Shown piece by piece: positions 24,448 to 33,705 of a stretch of DNA of 64,000 nt. This stretch comes from UMGS1889 sp964540575 (GTDB lineage: Bacteria; Bacillota; Clostridia; Oscillospirales; Ruminococcaceae): the NCBI GenBank assembly GCA_964540575.1, contig CAZINI010000003.1, positions 65,483-129,482 of the forward strand, written 5' to 3'. The notes below the pieces were generated by a model. The model did not search any database and was not told where the DNA came from. It saw only the letters and a list, made by a program, of their open reading frames with translations. Both the position numbers and the translations under genes were made by a program. How positions within the stretch are numbered: the stretch's first letter is position 1; the number at the start of each line of letters is the position of its first letter.

Positions 24448-25978
24448 TGCTTCCTCCGTTTTTTCCGTAATTTGCACCCGTCATATTTCCGATAACGGCA
24501 TGACCCTTTTCAAGTGTGCGAAAGCCCAGTCTGACGAAAACGTCCCGCATAGATTTAAAGGTAAAGGGCGAAAGCGGGGCAGTTACGGGTATGCCGCAGT
24601 TTTCTATTGAGCAGATATTTACGAGAATGACAGCGGCAAGGGCGGACACTCCGAAAAATCCCCATAAGCCGCCTGTTATCACGCAGATAAGCCGCAGCAG
24701 CGTCATAGGCTGATCAAGATTCGGGATAACGAAGGACGCCGTTACCGCCAGAGCCGCAGCCACCAGCAGTGGATTGGATATAAGCCCGCCCTTCACGGCA
24801 GCGTCCCCGATAATAAGTCCGCCCACGATGCTTACCGCTCCGCCAACATTTTTCGGCAGGCGAAGCCCAGCCTCCCTGATGACCTCATATATCAGCAGTA
24901 CGATCATTGCTTCCGCCATAAGCGGCAGCGGTGCGTCCTTTTCAGCTTCGGCAAGCTTCAGCATAAGACCGTAGCGGAACATTTCGGGGTGAAAGGTCGC
25001 AGCGGCAACGTATATGCCCGGGAGAAAGACCGAGATGAGGAATGCGGCAAACTTTATTATCCGAATAAACGCTGCATAATAGGGACGCATATTGTAATCG
25101 TCCATTGTCTGAAAATTTTCGATGAACAGATAGGGTACGATGACTGCATAGGGCGTGCCGTCAATAAGTATCCCCACCCGTCCCTCCAGCAGCTTTCCGC
25201 AGAATGCGTCGGGACGCTCGGTGACGGACACTCCCGAAAACAGCGAAAGTCTTGAATTATCCAGAAAAGGCTCGATATATCCGCTGCCGAGAATGGTTTC
25301 CAGCTTTATGCCCTTTAGCCGTTTTTTTATGCTTTCCACCGTTTCCTTCGGAACTCTGTCCGCCATATAGCAGACGATAACATCGGTGTTTGAATGCTCG
25401 CTGATGGGAAAAAGGTCAAATCTCAGCAGGGGAGATTTTATTCGGCGGCGGACAAGGGACATATTCGTTCTTACGACCTCCACAAATCCCTCGTGTGCAC
25501 CCTTGACGTTTCCCTCGCAGTTCGGCTCGTCTATCCCACGAACGGCATAGCCCTGCACTCCGAAGGCACAAGCCTCTGCTATTCCGTCGATAAGCAGGAT
25601 AGCGAAGCCGCTCATAGCACGGCGGATAAGGTCGCCGTAATCCTCGGAAAATCCTCGGTCGATGGTCATTAGCATATGGGTCTTGACGTGGTGCATAAGG
25701 GCTTCGGGGGCGTTGTCCCTGCCTATGTCAATATCCATCAGCGGGTGGAGGATAAGCTCGGTTATGGTGGAGGTGGAGATCATTCCCTCATAGCAGACAA
25801 GGCAGCATTTTACGCCGTTTATCACGATGGGATTTTCCAGCAGGTCGGAGCTTTTTCCCGTTATTCGGCGAATATTTTCAAGATTGATTTCAAGGCTTTT
25901 TACCAGGGGAACGCCTTTGAAATTCAGCATATCGGGGCTTGACATAAAATTCGACAGCCTTTCTCGGAAAATTTTCAA
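24434..25978 (-). CDS. gerA: GerA family spore germination protein (GerAA subunit)
   Basis: A 514-residue germinant-receptor A subunit. The soluble N-terminal half includes GRVGILIDGTPYAVIVPYLFIENFQTMDDY-type sequence, the hallmark of GerA proteins (about residues 268-297), followed by four or five membrane helices with EAMIVLLIYEVIREAGLRLP and VSIVGGLIIGDAAV. The start is uncertain: TTG at 25978 with AAGGGG close behind, or the ATG at 25945. It is the first gene of the gerA-gerB-gerC operon. Its presence implies an ancestor or strain able to form spores. Confidence 0.9.
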   Translation of the reverse strand: MKIFRERLSNFMSSPDMLNFKGVPLVKSLEINLENIRRITGKSSDLLENPIVINGVKCCLVCYEGMISTSTITELILHPLMDIDIGRDNAPEALMHHVKTHMLMTIDRGFSEDYGDLIRRAMSGFAILLIDGIAEACAFGVQGYAVRGIDEPNCEGNVKGAHEGFVEVVRTNMSLVRRRIKSPLLRFDLFPISEHSNTDVIVCYMADRVPKETVESIKKRLKGIKLETILGSGYIEPFLDNSRLSLFSGVSVTERPDAFCGKLLEGRVGILIDGTPYAVIVPYLFIENFQTMDDYNMRPYYAAFIRIIKFAAFLISVFLPGIYVAAATFHPEMFRYGLMLKLAEAEKDAPLPLMAEAMIVLLIYEVIREAGLRLPKNVGGAVSIVGGLIIGDAAVKGGLISNPLLVAAALAVTASFVIPNLDQPMTLLRLICVITGGLWGFFGVSALAAVILVNICSIENCGIPVTAPLSPFTFKSMRDVFVRLGFRTLEKGHAVIGNMTGANYGKNGGSNEQK

Positions 25979-26008
25979 AATCCCCTTTTCATCGGGGGAT
26001 TTATGTAG

Positions 26009-26014
26009 TATAAT
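26009..26014 (+). promoter_or_regulatory. Candidate -10 element for radC
   Basis: TATAAT at 26009-26014 with a weak TTTTCA 17 bases upstream (25986-25991), about 30 bases before the radC start. It lies in the short divergent gap between gerA and radC. Confidence 0.45.
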
Positions 26015-26046
26015 AGGAAAGAATGAATTTTTCGGAGGTGGATATT

Positions 26047-26745
26047 TTGGCTGAAAAGAAGGAGGAAAATCTTCACGAGGGACACCGTGCCCGAATGAAA
26101 CGGCGTTTTCTTGAAAGCGGCTTTGAGGGCTTTGAGGTGCATCAGGTGCTGGAATTTTTTCTGTTCTATTCCTGCCCGAGAAAGGATACCAACGAGCTTG
26201 CTCATAAGCTTTTGAATAAATTCGGAAATCTTCCGGGCGTATTTTCCGCAGATATGAAGGCTCTTATGTCGGTGGACGGCGTTTCCGAACATACTGCCAC
26301 TTTGCTTCGGGCGATACCCCAGCTTATAAAATGTTACAGTCTGGAAACGATGAAGGATCGCAGCTTTGACAACTGCTTCAAGCTGATGGAGCTTTTTGAA
26401 CATTCCTTTGAGGGGACGGTTCGTGAGGAGTTCCGAGTTGCCTGCTTTGACAGCAAGCTGAGATTGGTAGCCAACGGGCTTATCTCGGTGGGCACACCGT
26501 CTGCTTCTGCTGTTAATATGCGTAGAATAGCGGAATTTATTCTGTCAAATAATTCCGATATGGCTGCGTTTGCACATAACCACCCCAAGGGTTCGTCAAA
26601 TCCGTCCAAAAGTGATGTTACTGCCACAAGAGCTATCTGCGGGGTGCTTTCGAGTATGGGGATAACGGTTATGGACCATATTATTGTGGGAGAGGACGGA
26701 GTTCGGTCAATGCGGCAGTCGGGCGTTATCGGGGTTTTTGATTAG
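26047..26745 (+). CDS. radC: RadC family JAB/MPN domain protein
   Basis: A 232-residue RadC-type protein. The N-terminal helix-hairpin-helix region (LEFFLFYSCPRKDTNELAH, SVDGVSEHTA) is followed by the JAMM metal motif AFAHNHPKGSSNPSKSD, with the upstream Glu in EEFRVACFD. Despite the name, a direct DNA-repair role is doubtful for this family; metal-dependent activity on DNA or ubiquitin-like bonds has been proposed. An ATG at 26023 is in frame but has no binding site; GGAGGTGG at 26034-26041 points to the TTG at 26047. Confidence 0.88.
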   Translation: MAEKKEENLHEGHRARMKRRFLESGFEGFEVHQVLEFFLFYSCPRKDTNELAHKLLNKFGNLPGVFSADMKALMSVDGVSEHTATLLRAIPQLIKCYSLETMKDRSFDNCFKLMELFEHSFEGTVREEFRVACFDSKLRLVANGLISVGTPSASAVNMRRIAEFILSNNSDMAAFAHNHPKGSSNPSKSDVTATRAICGVLSSMGITVMDHIIVGEDGVRSMRQSGVIGVFD

Positions 26746-26806
26746 TATTTTTGTAAACAGTTTTCGTTCGGAAATGCAGAACATGTGATTTTTTAAGGAG
26801 AACACT

Positions 26807-28765
26807 ATGGATAAATTTCAGCTTGTATCACCATATCAGCCTGCGGGAGATCAGCCCGAGGCAATCGAACGTCTTGTGGACGGGCTTAATTCGGGAATGA
26901 AGGAGCAAACTCTGCTGGGCGTTACGGGGTCGGGAAAAACTTTTACAATGGCGAATGTTATCGCAAAAATGAATCGTCCCACTCTTATCCTTGCTCACAA
27001 TAAAATCCTTGCGGCACAGCTTTGTTCGGAGTTTAAGGAGTTTTTCCCGAATAACTGCGTGGAATATTTCGTGTCCTATTACGACTACTATCAGCCCGAG
27101 GCGTACATTCCTCAGACCGACAGCTACATTGAAAAGGACTCTGCCATCAACGATGAGATAGACAAGCTCCGTCACTCTGCCACCTTCGCACTTTCCGAAC
27201 GGCGGGACGTTATCATCGTTGCCAGTGTGTCCTGCATATATTCGCTGGGAAGCCCCGAGGAATACCGTGGAAATATGATCTCCCTGCGAAAGGGTATGGA
27301 AAAATCCCGTGAACAGCTGCTTGCGGAGCTTGTTATGATACAGTACGAACGGAATGATGTGAATTTCATCAGAAACAAGTTCCGTGTCAGAGGCGATGTG
27401 GTCGAGATTTTCCCCGCAGGAAATACCGATACGGCTCTTCGGATAGAATTTTTCGGAGATGAGATCGACAGGATAACCGAGTTTCAGGCACTGACGGGAA
27501 ATGTTGTCTGTCAGCTTTCTCATGCAGTTATCTATCCCGCTTCGCATTATGTTGTTTCGAGAGATACTATGCGGGACGCTATCGAGGATATTGAACGTGA
27601 GCTTGACGAGCGGGTAAAATATTTCACCGACAAGGGCATGCTTATCGAGGCTCAGCGTATAAAGCAGCGTACCTTGTATGACATTGAGATGCTTGAAGAA
27701 ATAGGCTTCTGCAAGGGCATCGAGAACTATTCCCGTGTGCTTGCAAGACGTGCCCCCGGCAGCACTCCATATACGCTGCTTGACCATTTTCCCGAGGACT
27801 GGCTGCTGTTTGTGGACGAGAGCCACGTTTCTCTGCCGCAGGTTAGGGGAATGTACGCAGGCGACAGGGGCAGAAAGCAGGTGCTGGTGGATTACGGCTT
27901 CCGTCTGCCGTCGGCGTTTGATAACCGTCCGCTGAATTTCGATGAATTTTACAGTCACATAAATCAGGCGATATTTGTTTCCGCAACGCCCGGCGATATT
28001 GAAAAGGAAAAGTCCGCACAGATAGTTGAGCAGGTCATTCGTCCGACGGGACTTGTCGACCCCGAAATAATCGTGAAGCCCGTTGAGGGACAGATCGAGG
28101 ATCTGCTTTCTGAGATAAACATCAGGGCGGCAAAGGACGAGCGTGTTCTTGTCACCACGCTTACCAAGAAAATGGCGGAGGATCTCACCGATTATCTCGG
28201 GAAAATGGGCGTTCGTGTGCGGTATATGCACCACGACATTGACACTATCGAGCGAATGGAAATTATCCGTGATCTGCGTCTGGGAGAGTTTGACGTGCTT
28301 GTTGGCATTAACCTGCTGAGAGAGGGTCTTGACCTGCCCGAGGTTTCGCTGGTGGCTATCCTCGATGCGGATAAGGAGGGCTTTCTCCGTTCGTCCTCGT
28401 CGCTTATCCAAACTATCGGACGTGCGGCGAGAAATTCCGAAGGCAAGGTCATCATGTATGCCGACAGCGTTACAAGATCTATGGAATACGCTATTACCGA
28501 AACGGAACGCCGAAGAAAGCTTCAGCTTGAGTTCAATGAAAAGCACGGTATAGTCCCGAAAACTATCCGCAAGGACGTCAGGGAAGTGCTGGAAATATCC
28601 ACAAAGGAAACGGTTTCCAAGGAAACCGACGGCAAGAAGCTGTCTAAAAAGGAAAAGCTGGAGCTTATAGAAAAGCTGAAAAAGGAAATGAAGGAAGCCG
28701 CAAAAATGCTTGAATTTGAGCACGCCGCATTCCTCCGTGATAAGATAAAGGAGCTTTCCGAGTGA
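26807..28765 (+). CDS. uvrB: Excinuclease ABC subunit B
   Basis: A 652-residue helicase-like subunit of the UvrABC nucleotide-excision repair nuclease. Visible are Walker A GVTGSGKTFT (residues 39-48), the beta-hairpin segment YYDYYQPEAYIPQTDSYIEKD region, DESH (Walker B), VSATPGDIE, and QTIGRAARN near the helicase end. The C-terminal UVR motif (about 615-650) that contacts UvrA or UvrC is intact. AAGGAG precedes the ATG. The stop overlaps the GTG start of the pseudouridine synthase gene. uvrA and uvrC are not in this window. Confidence 0.97.
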   Translation: MDKFQLVSPYQPAGDQPEAIERLVDGLNSGMKEQTLLGVTGSGKTFTMANVIAKMNRPTLILAHNKILAAQLCSEFKEFFPNNCVEYFVSYYDYYQPEAYIPQTDSYIEKDSAINDEIDKLRHSATFALSERRDVIIVASVSCIYSLGSPEEYRGNMISLRKGMEKSREQLLAELVMIQYERNDVNFIRNKFRVRGDVVEIFPAGNTDTALRIEFFGDEIDRITEFQALTGNVVCQLSHAVIYPASHYVVSRDTMRDAIEDIERELDERVKYFTDKGMLIEAQRIKQRTLYDIEMLEEIGFCKGIENYSRVLARRAPGSTPYTLLDHFPEDWLLFVDESHVSLPQVRGMYAGDRGRKQVLVDYGFRLPSAFDNRPLNFDEFYSHINQAIFVSATPGDIEKEKSAQIVEQVIRPTGLVDPEIIVKPVEGQIEDLLSEINIRAAKDERVLVTTLTKKMAEDLTDYLGKMGVRVRYMHHDIDTIERMEIIRDLRLGEFDVLVGINLLREGLDLPEVSLVAILDADKEGFLRSSSSLIQTIGRAARNSEGKVIMYADSVTRSMEYAITETERRRKLQLEFNEKHGIVPKTIRKDVREVLEISTKETVSKETDGKKLSKKEKLELIEKLKKEMKEAAKMLEFEHAAFLRDKIKELSE

Positions 28766-29751
28766 AACGATTTGTCATAAACAAAAACGATGCGGGGCAG
28801 AGGGTGGACAAATTCATCGTAAAGGCTGCCCCAAATCTCCCGAAAAGCCTTATGTACAAGGCTATCCGGAACAAGGACATAAAGCTGAACAGAAAGCGGT
28901 GCGAAATATCCGACAGGCTTTGCGAGGGCGATGTGCTGGAGCTGTATTTAAAGGATGAATTTTTTGAAACAGCTCCCGATGAGCGGGATTTTCTCAAGGT
29001 TTCGGCGGATATTGATGTGGTTTACGAGGACGAAAATATCCTGCTTGTGAATAAAAAGCAAGGCTTAGTGGTTCACGAGGACGATGAAAATACCCGTGAT
29101 ACGCTGATAAACCGCATAAAACGCTATCTCTATGAAAAAGGGGAGTACCGTCCCGACGAGGAAAGCTCCTTTGCACCGTCCCTTTGCAATCGGATAGACC
29201 GCAACACAAGCGGTATTGTCATAGCGGCGAAAAATGCCGAGTCCCTGCGTATCCTCAATGAGAAGATACGGGAACGGGAGCTGGAAAAACGGTATCTTTG
29301 CATAACCGTTGGCTCGCCGCCGAAAAAGCATGATACCGTCACCGTTTATATGCAGAAGGACAGTGCGGAAAATATGGTGAGAGTGTCCCCCCGACCGGAA
29401 AAGGGGTATCTCACTGCCGTTACCGAATATACCGTGCTGGAAAAAAGGGGAGAGCTGACTTTGGTGGAGGTTTTGCTTCACACGGGGCGAACTCATCAGA
29501 TAAGGGCACTGTTTTCCTATCTTGGCTGCCCGCTTTTAGGGGACGGCAAGTACGGCATAAACTCCGTAAACAGGGAATATAAATTGAAAACACAGGCACT
29601 TTGCTCCTACAAGCTGAAGTTCGCTTTCAAGACGGACGGCGGTATTCTCGGTTATCTTGACGGAAAAGAGTTTTCCGTAAAAAACGTGTGGTTTGGAGAT
29701 GAATTTTTCGGAAAAGAAAGAAAATCGTCCTATTCGCAAAAAAAAGCTTGA
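28762..29751 (+). CDS. RluA family RNA pseudouridine synthase
   Basis: A 329-residue synthase that isomerises uridines in rRNA. An S4 RNA-binding domain occupies about residues 12-70, followed by the RluA catalytic domain with the nucleophile Asp in LCNRIDRNTSGIVI, LEKRYLCI, and LHTGRTHQIRALFSYLGCPLLGD. The usual HRLD is NRID here, a variation also seen in related clostridial enzymes; the catalytic Asp is kept. The GTG start overlaps the uvrB stop (GTGA), giving translational coupling. The last 15 residues are basic. RluC or RluD type cannot be told apart. Confidence 0.9.
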   Translation: MKRFVINKNDAGQRVDKFIVKAAPNLPKSLMYKAIRNKDIKLNRKRCEISDRLCEGDVLELYLKDEFFETAPDERDFLKVSADIDVVYEDENILLVNKKQGLVVHEDDENTRDTLINRIKRYLYEKGEYRPDEESSFAPSLCNRIDRNTSGIVIAAKNAESLRILNEKIRERELEKRYLCITVGSPPKKHDTVTVYMQKDSAENMVRVSPRPEKGYLTAVTEYTVLEKRGELTLVEVLLHTGRTHQIRALFSYLGCPLLGDGKYGINSVNREYKLKTQALCSYKLKFAFKTDGGILGYLDGKEFSVKNVWFGDEFFGKERKSSYSQKKA

Positions 29752-29776
29752 TTATAGGGGAGTTTTGTGGTATAAT
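29748..29776 (+). promoter_or_regulatory. Sigma-A-type promoter for the second PHP gene
   Basis: TTGATT (29748-29753), a 17-base spacer, then TATAAT (29771-29776). The -35 element overlaps the stop codon of the pseudouridine synthase gene. Confidence 0.65.
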
Positions 29777-29823
29777 AAAAATAATACGGACATTCCGTTA
29801 ATAATTAGCTGGAGGTATATCTT

Positions 29824-30675
29824 ATGGTTGGCGACCTGCATTGTCACACGAAGCTGTCGGACGGCTCACTCGGTATTGAGGATATTGTCGTTCAGGCTAA
29901 ACGCACGGGAATTGATTTTATCTCAATAACCGATCACGATACACTCGCTTCCGTTTCAAGAGCTGCAGTTCTCGGCGAAAGATACGGCGTGCGAATGATC
30001 CCCGGTGTGGAATTATCTGCTTGGGACAAAACGAGAAACCGTAAGGTACATATTCTCTGCTATGCCCCGCAAAAGCCCGACAGACTGGAGGGGCTTTGCA
30101 TCAAATGCTGTGAGATAAGAAAGCAGTGTGCAAAGGAAATGGTGGAAAAGGTGATGAAGCTTTATCCCATCACGCCCGAAAGCGTTATGAAATACGCCAC
30201 GGGAAGCAAAAGTATCTTCAAGCAGCATATTCTTCACGCACTGATAGATTACGGCTATACCACCGAATTTTACGGCGAGCTTAACGACGAGCTTTTCAAT
30301 CTGAAAACGGGCACCTGCCTTGTGGAAAGAGAATATCCCGATGTTAATTTCGTCCTTGATCTTATCCATTCTTCACGGGGAATAGCTGTGCTGGCTCACC
30401 CCGCTTTCTACGATTCCTTCGACCTGATGGACGAGCTGGCTGCAAAGGGCAAGCTGGACGGCGTTGAGGCTTATCACTATACCGCCGATGATGCGGCTAA
30501 GAAGAAGATACTGGAAACTGCCGAAAAGTACGACCTGATAGTAACGGGCGGCTCCGATTTCCACGGTCTTTACAACGCACAGCCCACTCATATCGGAAGC
30601 AATACCACCGATAAGGAAAATCTCGACAGGATATACAAGCTTATCAAGCAGAATAAAAACAGTTTACAGGCTTAA
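29824..30675 (+). CDS. PHP domain phosphoesterase, YciV/TrpH type
   Basis: A 283-residue PHP protein. Metal-site motifs run in order: GDLHCHTKLSDGS (residues 3-15), ITDHDT, PGVELSAW, LAHPAFYD and TGGSDFHG. This is the pattern of the YciV/TrpH group, whose studied members are nucleoside 3',5'-bisphosphate phosphatases or 5'-3' RNA exonucleases. A central helical insertion is typical. GGAGGT lies seven bases before the ATG. The TSCPD and YdcF genes follow at short spacing, so the promoter at 29748 may serve all three. Confidence 0.87.
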   Translation: MVGDLHCHTKLSDGSLGIEDIVVQAKRTGIDFISITDHDTLASVSRAAVLGERYGVRMIPGVELSAWDKTRNRKVHILCYAPQKPDRLEGLCIKCCEIRKQCAKEMVEKVMKLYPITPESVMKYATGSKSIFKQHILHALIDYGYTTEFYGELNDELFNLKTGTCLVEREYPDVNFVLDLIHSSRGIAVLAHPAFYDSFDLMDELAAKGKLDGVEAYHYTADDAAKKKILETAEKYDLIVTGGSDFHGLYNAQPTHIGSNTTDKENLDRIYKLIKQNKNSLQA

Positions 30676-30700
30676 TTTTATTTGAAAGGATATATTGGTT

Positions 30701-30943
30701 ATGACTATAAATTTCACTCCCAGAGGAGTATGTTCAAGGCTTATCACCATTACCGTTGAAAACGGTGTTGTGGAGGACGTTAAGTTCACAGGCGGCTGCA
30801 ACGGAAACACTCAGGGCATTTCTATGCTGGTCAAGGGAATGAGAGTTGAGGACGTTATTCAGCGTCTTGATAAGATAGACTGCGGCGGACGAGGCACCTC
30901 CTGTCCCGACCAGCTGGCAAAGGCTCTCAAAACAATTCAGTGA
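30701..30943 (+). CDS. TSCPD domain protein (TIGR03905 type)
   Basis: An 80-residue protein with the pattern PRGVCS...FTGGCNGNTQGIS and a C-terminal GRGTSCPDQLAKAL, which defines the small TSCPD-domain family also found at the end of some ribonucleotide reductases. Three conserved cysteines (CS, GGCNG, SCPD) suggest metal binding; the function is unknown. GAAAGGA with ten bases spacing supports the ATG at 30701 over the TTG at 30695. Its stop overlaps the next gene's GTG start. Confidence 0.85.
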   Translation: MTINFTPRGVCSRLITITVENGVVEDVKFTGGCNGNTQGISMLVKGMRVEDVIQRLDKIDCGGRGTSCPDQLAKALKTIQ

Positions 30944-31722
30944 AAAAGCGGACAATGCCGAACGTCCTGATCGGAATATGCGAGCTGATTCTTCTCGTTT
31001 TGGCTCTGCTGTTTTTCGCCCCCGTCATAACGGGCAGAATTATCAATATCGGAAATGTTTCGGGCTTTGCGGCTTCGGTGCTGCTGCTTTGCTGTCTTAT
31101 TTTCAGAAGTCCGCTGATGGGATTTGTGAAGAATATGCGAAGCACCGTCGGGGGACGGATAGCGGTCAATGCGGTCATTGCGATTGCGGCTGCTGCTGTG
31201 CTTCTGGCGGCGGTCATTTCGGGTTTTATGATAGCTTCACTGAATATCAAACCGACGGCGGGAAGCACGGCGGTCGTGCTGGGCTGCAAGGTTCGGGGAA
31301 ATGCTCCCAGCCTTATGCTTAAAAGGCGGCTTGATGCGGCATACGATTTTCTTACGGAAAATCCCGAAAGCTTCTGTGTCGTGTCGGGCGGACAGGGTGC
31401 CGACGAGGAGTACAGCGAAGCGTCGGTGATGAAAAGCTATCTTGTTTCCAAGGGCATTTCCGAGGACAGGATATTTTCCGAGGACAGGTCGGCAAGCACC
31501 GAGGAAAATCTGAAATTCTCGAAAAAACTCATAGAAGAAAACGGACTGAACACCGATATTACAATAGTGACCGACGGCTATCATCAGCTGAGGGCGACAC
31601 TTCACGCTAAACGGCTGGGACTGAACTTCGGCACATATTCGGCACACACCGCTTTTTGGCTGCTGCCGACCTATTGGGTGAGGGAGTGGTTCGGTATCGT
31701 TGACTTTTTTGTATTCAAATAA
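30940..31722 (+). CDS. YdcF/SanA/ElyC family membrane protein
   Basis: A 260-residue protein with three predicted membrane helices in its first 105 residues and a DUF218 domain after them. The domain shows AVVLGCKVRGNAPSLMLKRRLDAA, VVSGGQGADEEYSEA, EDRSASTEENL and VTDGYHQLRA, the standard YdcF/SanA motifs. Members of this family act in envelope homeostasis; the chemistry is not established. The GTG start overlaps the TSCPD gene by four bases. Confidence 0.87.
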   Translation: MKKRTMPNVLIGICELILLVLALLFFAPVITGRIINIGNVSGFAASVLLLCCLIFRSPLMGFVKNMRSTVGGRIAVNAVIAIAAAAVLLAAVISGFMIASLNIKPTAGSTAVVLGCKVRGNAPSLMLKRRLDAAYDFLTENPESFCVVSGGQGADEEYSEASVMKSYLVSKGISEDRIFSEDRSASTEENLKFSKKLIEENGLNTDITIVTDGYHQLRATLHAKRLGLNFGTYSAHTAFWLLPTYWVREWFGIVDFFVFK

Positions 31723-31746
31723 CATTTTAAATCGGGTGATGACAAA

Positions 31747-33192
31747 ATGAGATTTACAAAAACAACGGCAGCTGTTCTTGCAGCGGCTATGGCAGCTCAG
31801 CTTTTGGGCGGCTGCTCGGACAATTCGGTAAAGCTTGACCCCGCAAATCCAACGGTAGTTTCCGTTTGGCATTACTACAACGGTGCACAGAAGGAAGCTT
31901 TTGATGCACTGATGGACGAGTTCAACTCCACTGTCGGAACAGAGGTGGGAATTATCGTTCAGGGCACCAGTTACAGCGATGTGGCTGAGTTGGAGAACGC
32001 TGTTTCCGCTGCTGCCGAGGAGGGCACAGACAAGCTTCCCACAATTTTTTCGGCATACAGCGATATGGCGTATGCCGTTGAAGAAAAGGGGCTGCTGGCG
32101 GAACTGGACGGTTATTTCACCGAGGAGGAACTGTCCGAATATGTGGACGGTTTCATCTCTGAGGGACGTTTCAGCAAAAACGGCAAGCTTATGATATTCC
32201 CCGTAGCAAAATCCACCGAAGTGTTTATCCTCAATAAGACCGACTGGGACAAATTCGCCGAGGCAACAGGTGCGGACCTTGCGGAGCTTGAAACAAAAGA
32301 GGGACTTGTGCGTATCTCCGAACAATATTATAAGTGGACGGACATCCTGACTCCCGATATTCCCGATGACGGAAAGGCGTTCTATGGCAGGGACGCAATG
32401 GGCAACCTGTTCACTGCCGGGCTTATGCAGCTGGGCACGGAAATATTCGCTGCCGACGGCGGAAATGTTACCGTAAATGCCGACAAGGACGCTCTCCAAA
32501 AGATCTGGGACTGCTACTATGTCCCGTACATAAACGGCTGGTTCAGTTCCTACGGAAGATTTCGCTCCGATGATGTGAAAATAGGTCAGATATGTGCTCT
32601 GACGGGCTCGTCTGCTTCCGCAACATATTTCCCCAAGCAGGTAATGACCGATGAGGCAAGCTATCCCATTGAAGCCCTGACGCTGCCCGTTCCCGAATTT
32701 GAAGGCGGCAGGCATTATGCCGTACAGCAGGGTGCGGGAATGGCTGTCACAAAAGGCACGCCTTCAAGCGAATACGCTGCGGTGGAGTTCCTGAAATGGT
32801 TCACTGAGTCGGAAAGAAATCTGAAATTTGCCTGCCTGTCGGGTTATATGCCCGTTAAAAAGGAGGCTAACGAGGACGCTCTGCTGATGAAGGCGGTCAA
32901 CGATATGGACGCTGCGGATACCGTTCCCGTTGAAACCTTGAAGGTCTGCTTCGATATTGCTGCTAAGAATGAAATGTACACATATAAGGCGTTCAGCGGT
33001 GCGGGGGCTGCAAGAAGCGTCCTCAATTACAGCCTTTCCGATAAGGCTGCCGCCGACTGTGAAAAGGTCAATCAGATGGTGGCTGCGGGTATGTCCCGTG
33101 CGGAAGCTGCGGCATCTCTTGACACCGATGAAAATTTTGATGAGTGGTATAATGCATTCTGTGCGGCTCTTAACGAGGCTTGCGGGAAATAA
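31747..33192 (+). CDS. ABC-type extracellular solute-binding lipoprotein
   Basis: A 481-residue sugar-type solute-binding protein. The signal peptide ends in the lipobox LLGGC (Cys23). The mature part starts TVVSVWHYYNGAQKEAFDALMDEFN, typical of family 1 carbohydrate binders, and continues with GAGMAVTKGTPSSEYAAVEFLKW. It should be anchored outside the membrane and hand a sugar to an ABC permease. No permease or ATPase gene lies beside it, so it is an orphan or works with a transporter elsewhere. Unusually for the family, a Glu/Asp-rich and Ala-rich C-terminal segment (about 420-475) follows. Confidence 0.87.
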   Translation: MRFTKTTAAVLAAAMAAQLLGGCSDNSVKLDPANPTVVSVWHYYNGAQKEAFDALMDEFNSTVGTEVGIIVQGTSYSDVAELENAVSAAAEEGTDKLPTIFSAYSDMAYAVEEKGLLAELDGYFTEEELSEYVDGFISEGRFSKNGKLMIFPVAKSTEVFILNKTDWDKFAEATGADLAELETKEGLVRISEQYYKWTDILTPDIPDDGKAFYGRDAMGNLFTAGLMQLGTEIFAADGGNVTVNADKDALQKIWDCYYVPYINGWFSSYGRFRSDDVKIGQICALTGSSASATYFPKQVMTDEASYPIEALTLPVPEFEGGRHYAVQQGAGMAVTKGTPSSEYAAVEFLKWFTESERNLKFACLSGYMPVKKEANEDALLMKAVNDMDAADTVPVETLKVCFDIAAKNEMYTYKAFSGAGAARSVLNYSLSDKAAADCEKVNQMVAAGMSRAEAAASLDTDENFDEWYNAFCAALNEACGK

Positions 33193-33233
33193 TTTTTTGG
33201 ATAATTTAGTTTTGCGGGATATTCCGCTAAGTG

Positions 33234-33272
33234 AAAAGCCGAAGCCTTGTGACCGCTTCGGCTTTGCTTTTT
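33234..33272 (+). terminator. Terminator after the solute-binding protein gene
   Basis: The stem AAAGCCGAAGC and its complement GCTTCGGCTTT surround a nine-base loop, followed by GCTTTTT. Confidence 0.82.
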
Positions 33273-33421
33273 CGTCGGACAGTTTTCTGCCTTGACGTAA
33301 GCATTGCAGACCCAAAATGTATATTTTCGATAATTTTTGTACGCATTGAACGTTTTTAGATGTGAAAATTGTTCAAAACGCTGAATTTTATGTTATTTTG
33401 GTAAAAAGTCATAAATAATCG

Positions 33422-33450
33422 TTGAATTTATCGTGCGTATCTGCTATAAT
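33422..33450 (+). promoter_or_regulatory. Upstream candidate promoter of the PFL operon
   Basis: TTGAAT (33422-33427), 17 bases, then TATAAT (33445-33450), in an AT-rich stretch. With the site at 33519 it would give the operon tandem promoters. No palindrome recognisable as a Rex or CRP/FNR-type site was found here. Confidence 0.55.
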
Positions 33451-33518
33451 TATTTAGCAAAATGACAGATTGAAGCTCCCGGGTTTCCGATTTTTTTCAA
33501 GTTTTTTTCCATAGGCTA

Positions 33519-33547
33519 TTGACAAATGTATACTTGTGTGGTATACT
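33519..33547 (+). promoter_or_regulatory. Main candidate promoter of the PFL operon
   Basis: TTGACA (33519-33524), 17 bases, then TATACT (33542-33547). It predicts a leader of about 150 bases that contains a CCAAG / CTTGG hairpin near 33556 and a GC-rich segment at 33600-33645 with CGGAC / GTCCG pairing. Neither looks like a known riboswitch. Confidence 0.75.
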
Positions 33548-33705
33548 TAAATCAAAGCCAAGGGATAATCTTGGAAATATCATATTTTCGGGACTTTGCA
33601 AGCTGCCGGACGGCCATAAGCTGTCCGCCGAACGCCGGACATATCCTGTCTGACGTAAAAAATAATTGCAGGAAACTAACAAGGTTTCTTGAAAGGAGTA
33701 GAAAT

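Noticed and set aside
26746..26806. A LexA box before uvrB
   Set aside because: GTTCGG and CAGAACATG are present, but no arrangement fits the GAAC-N4-GTTC palindrome of Firmicutes SOS boxes.
28762..29751. Loss of catalytic residues in the RluA-type synthase (NRID instead of HRLD)
   Set aside because: The nucleophilic Asp and the TSG following it are kept, and NRID-type motifs occur in related enzymes, so it is probably active.
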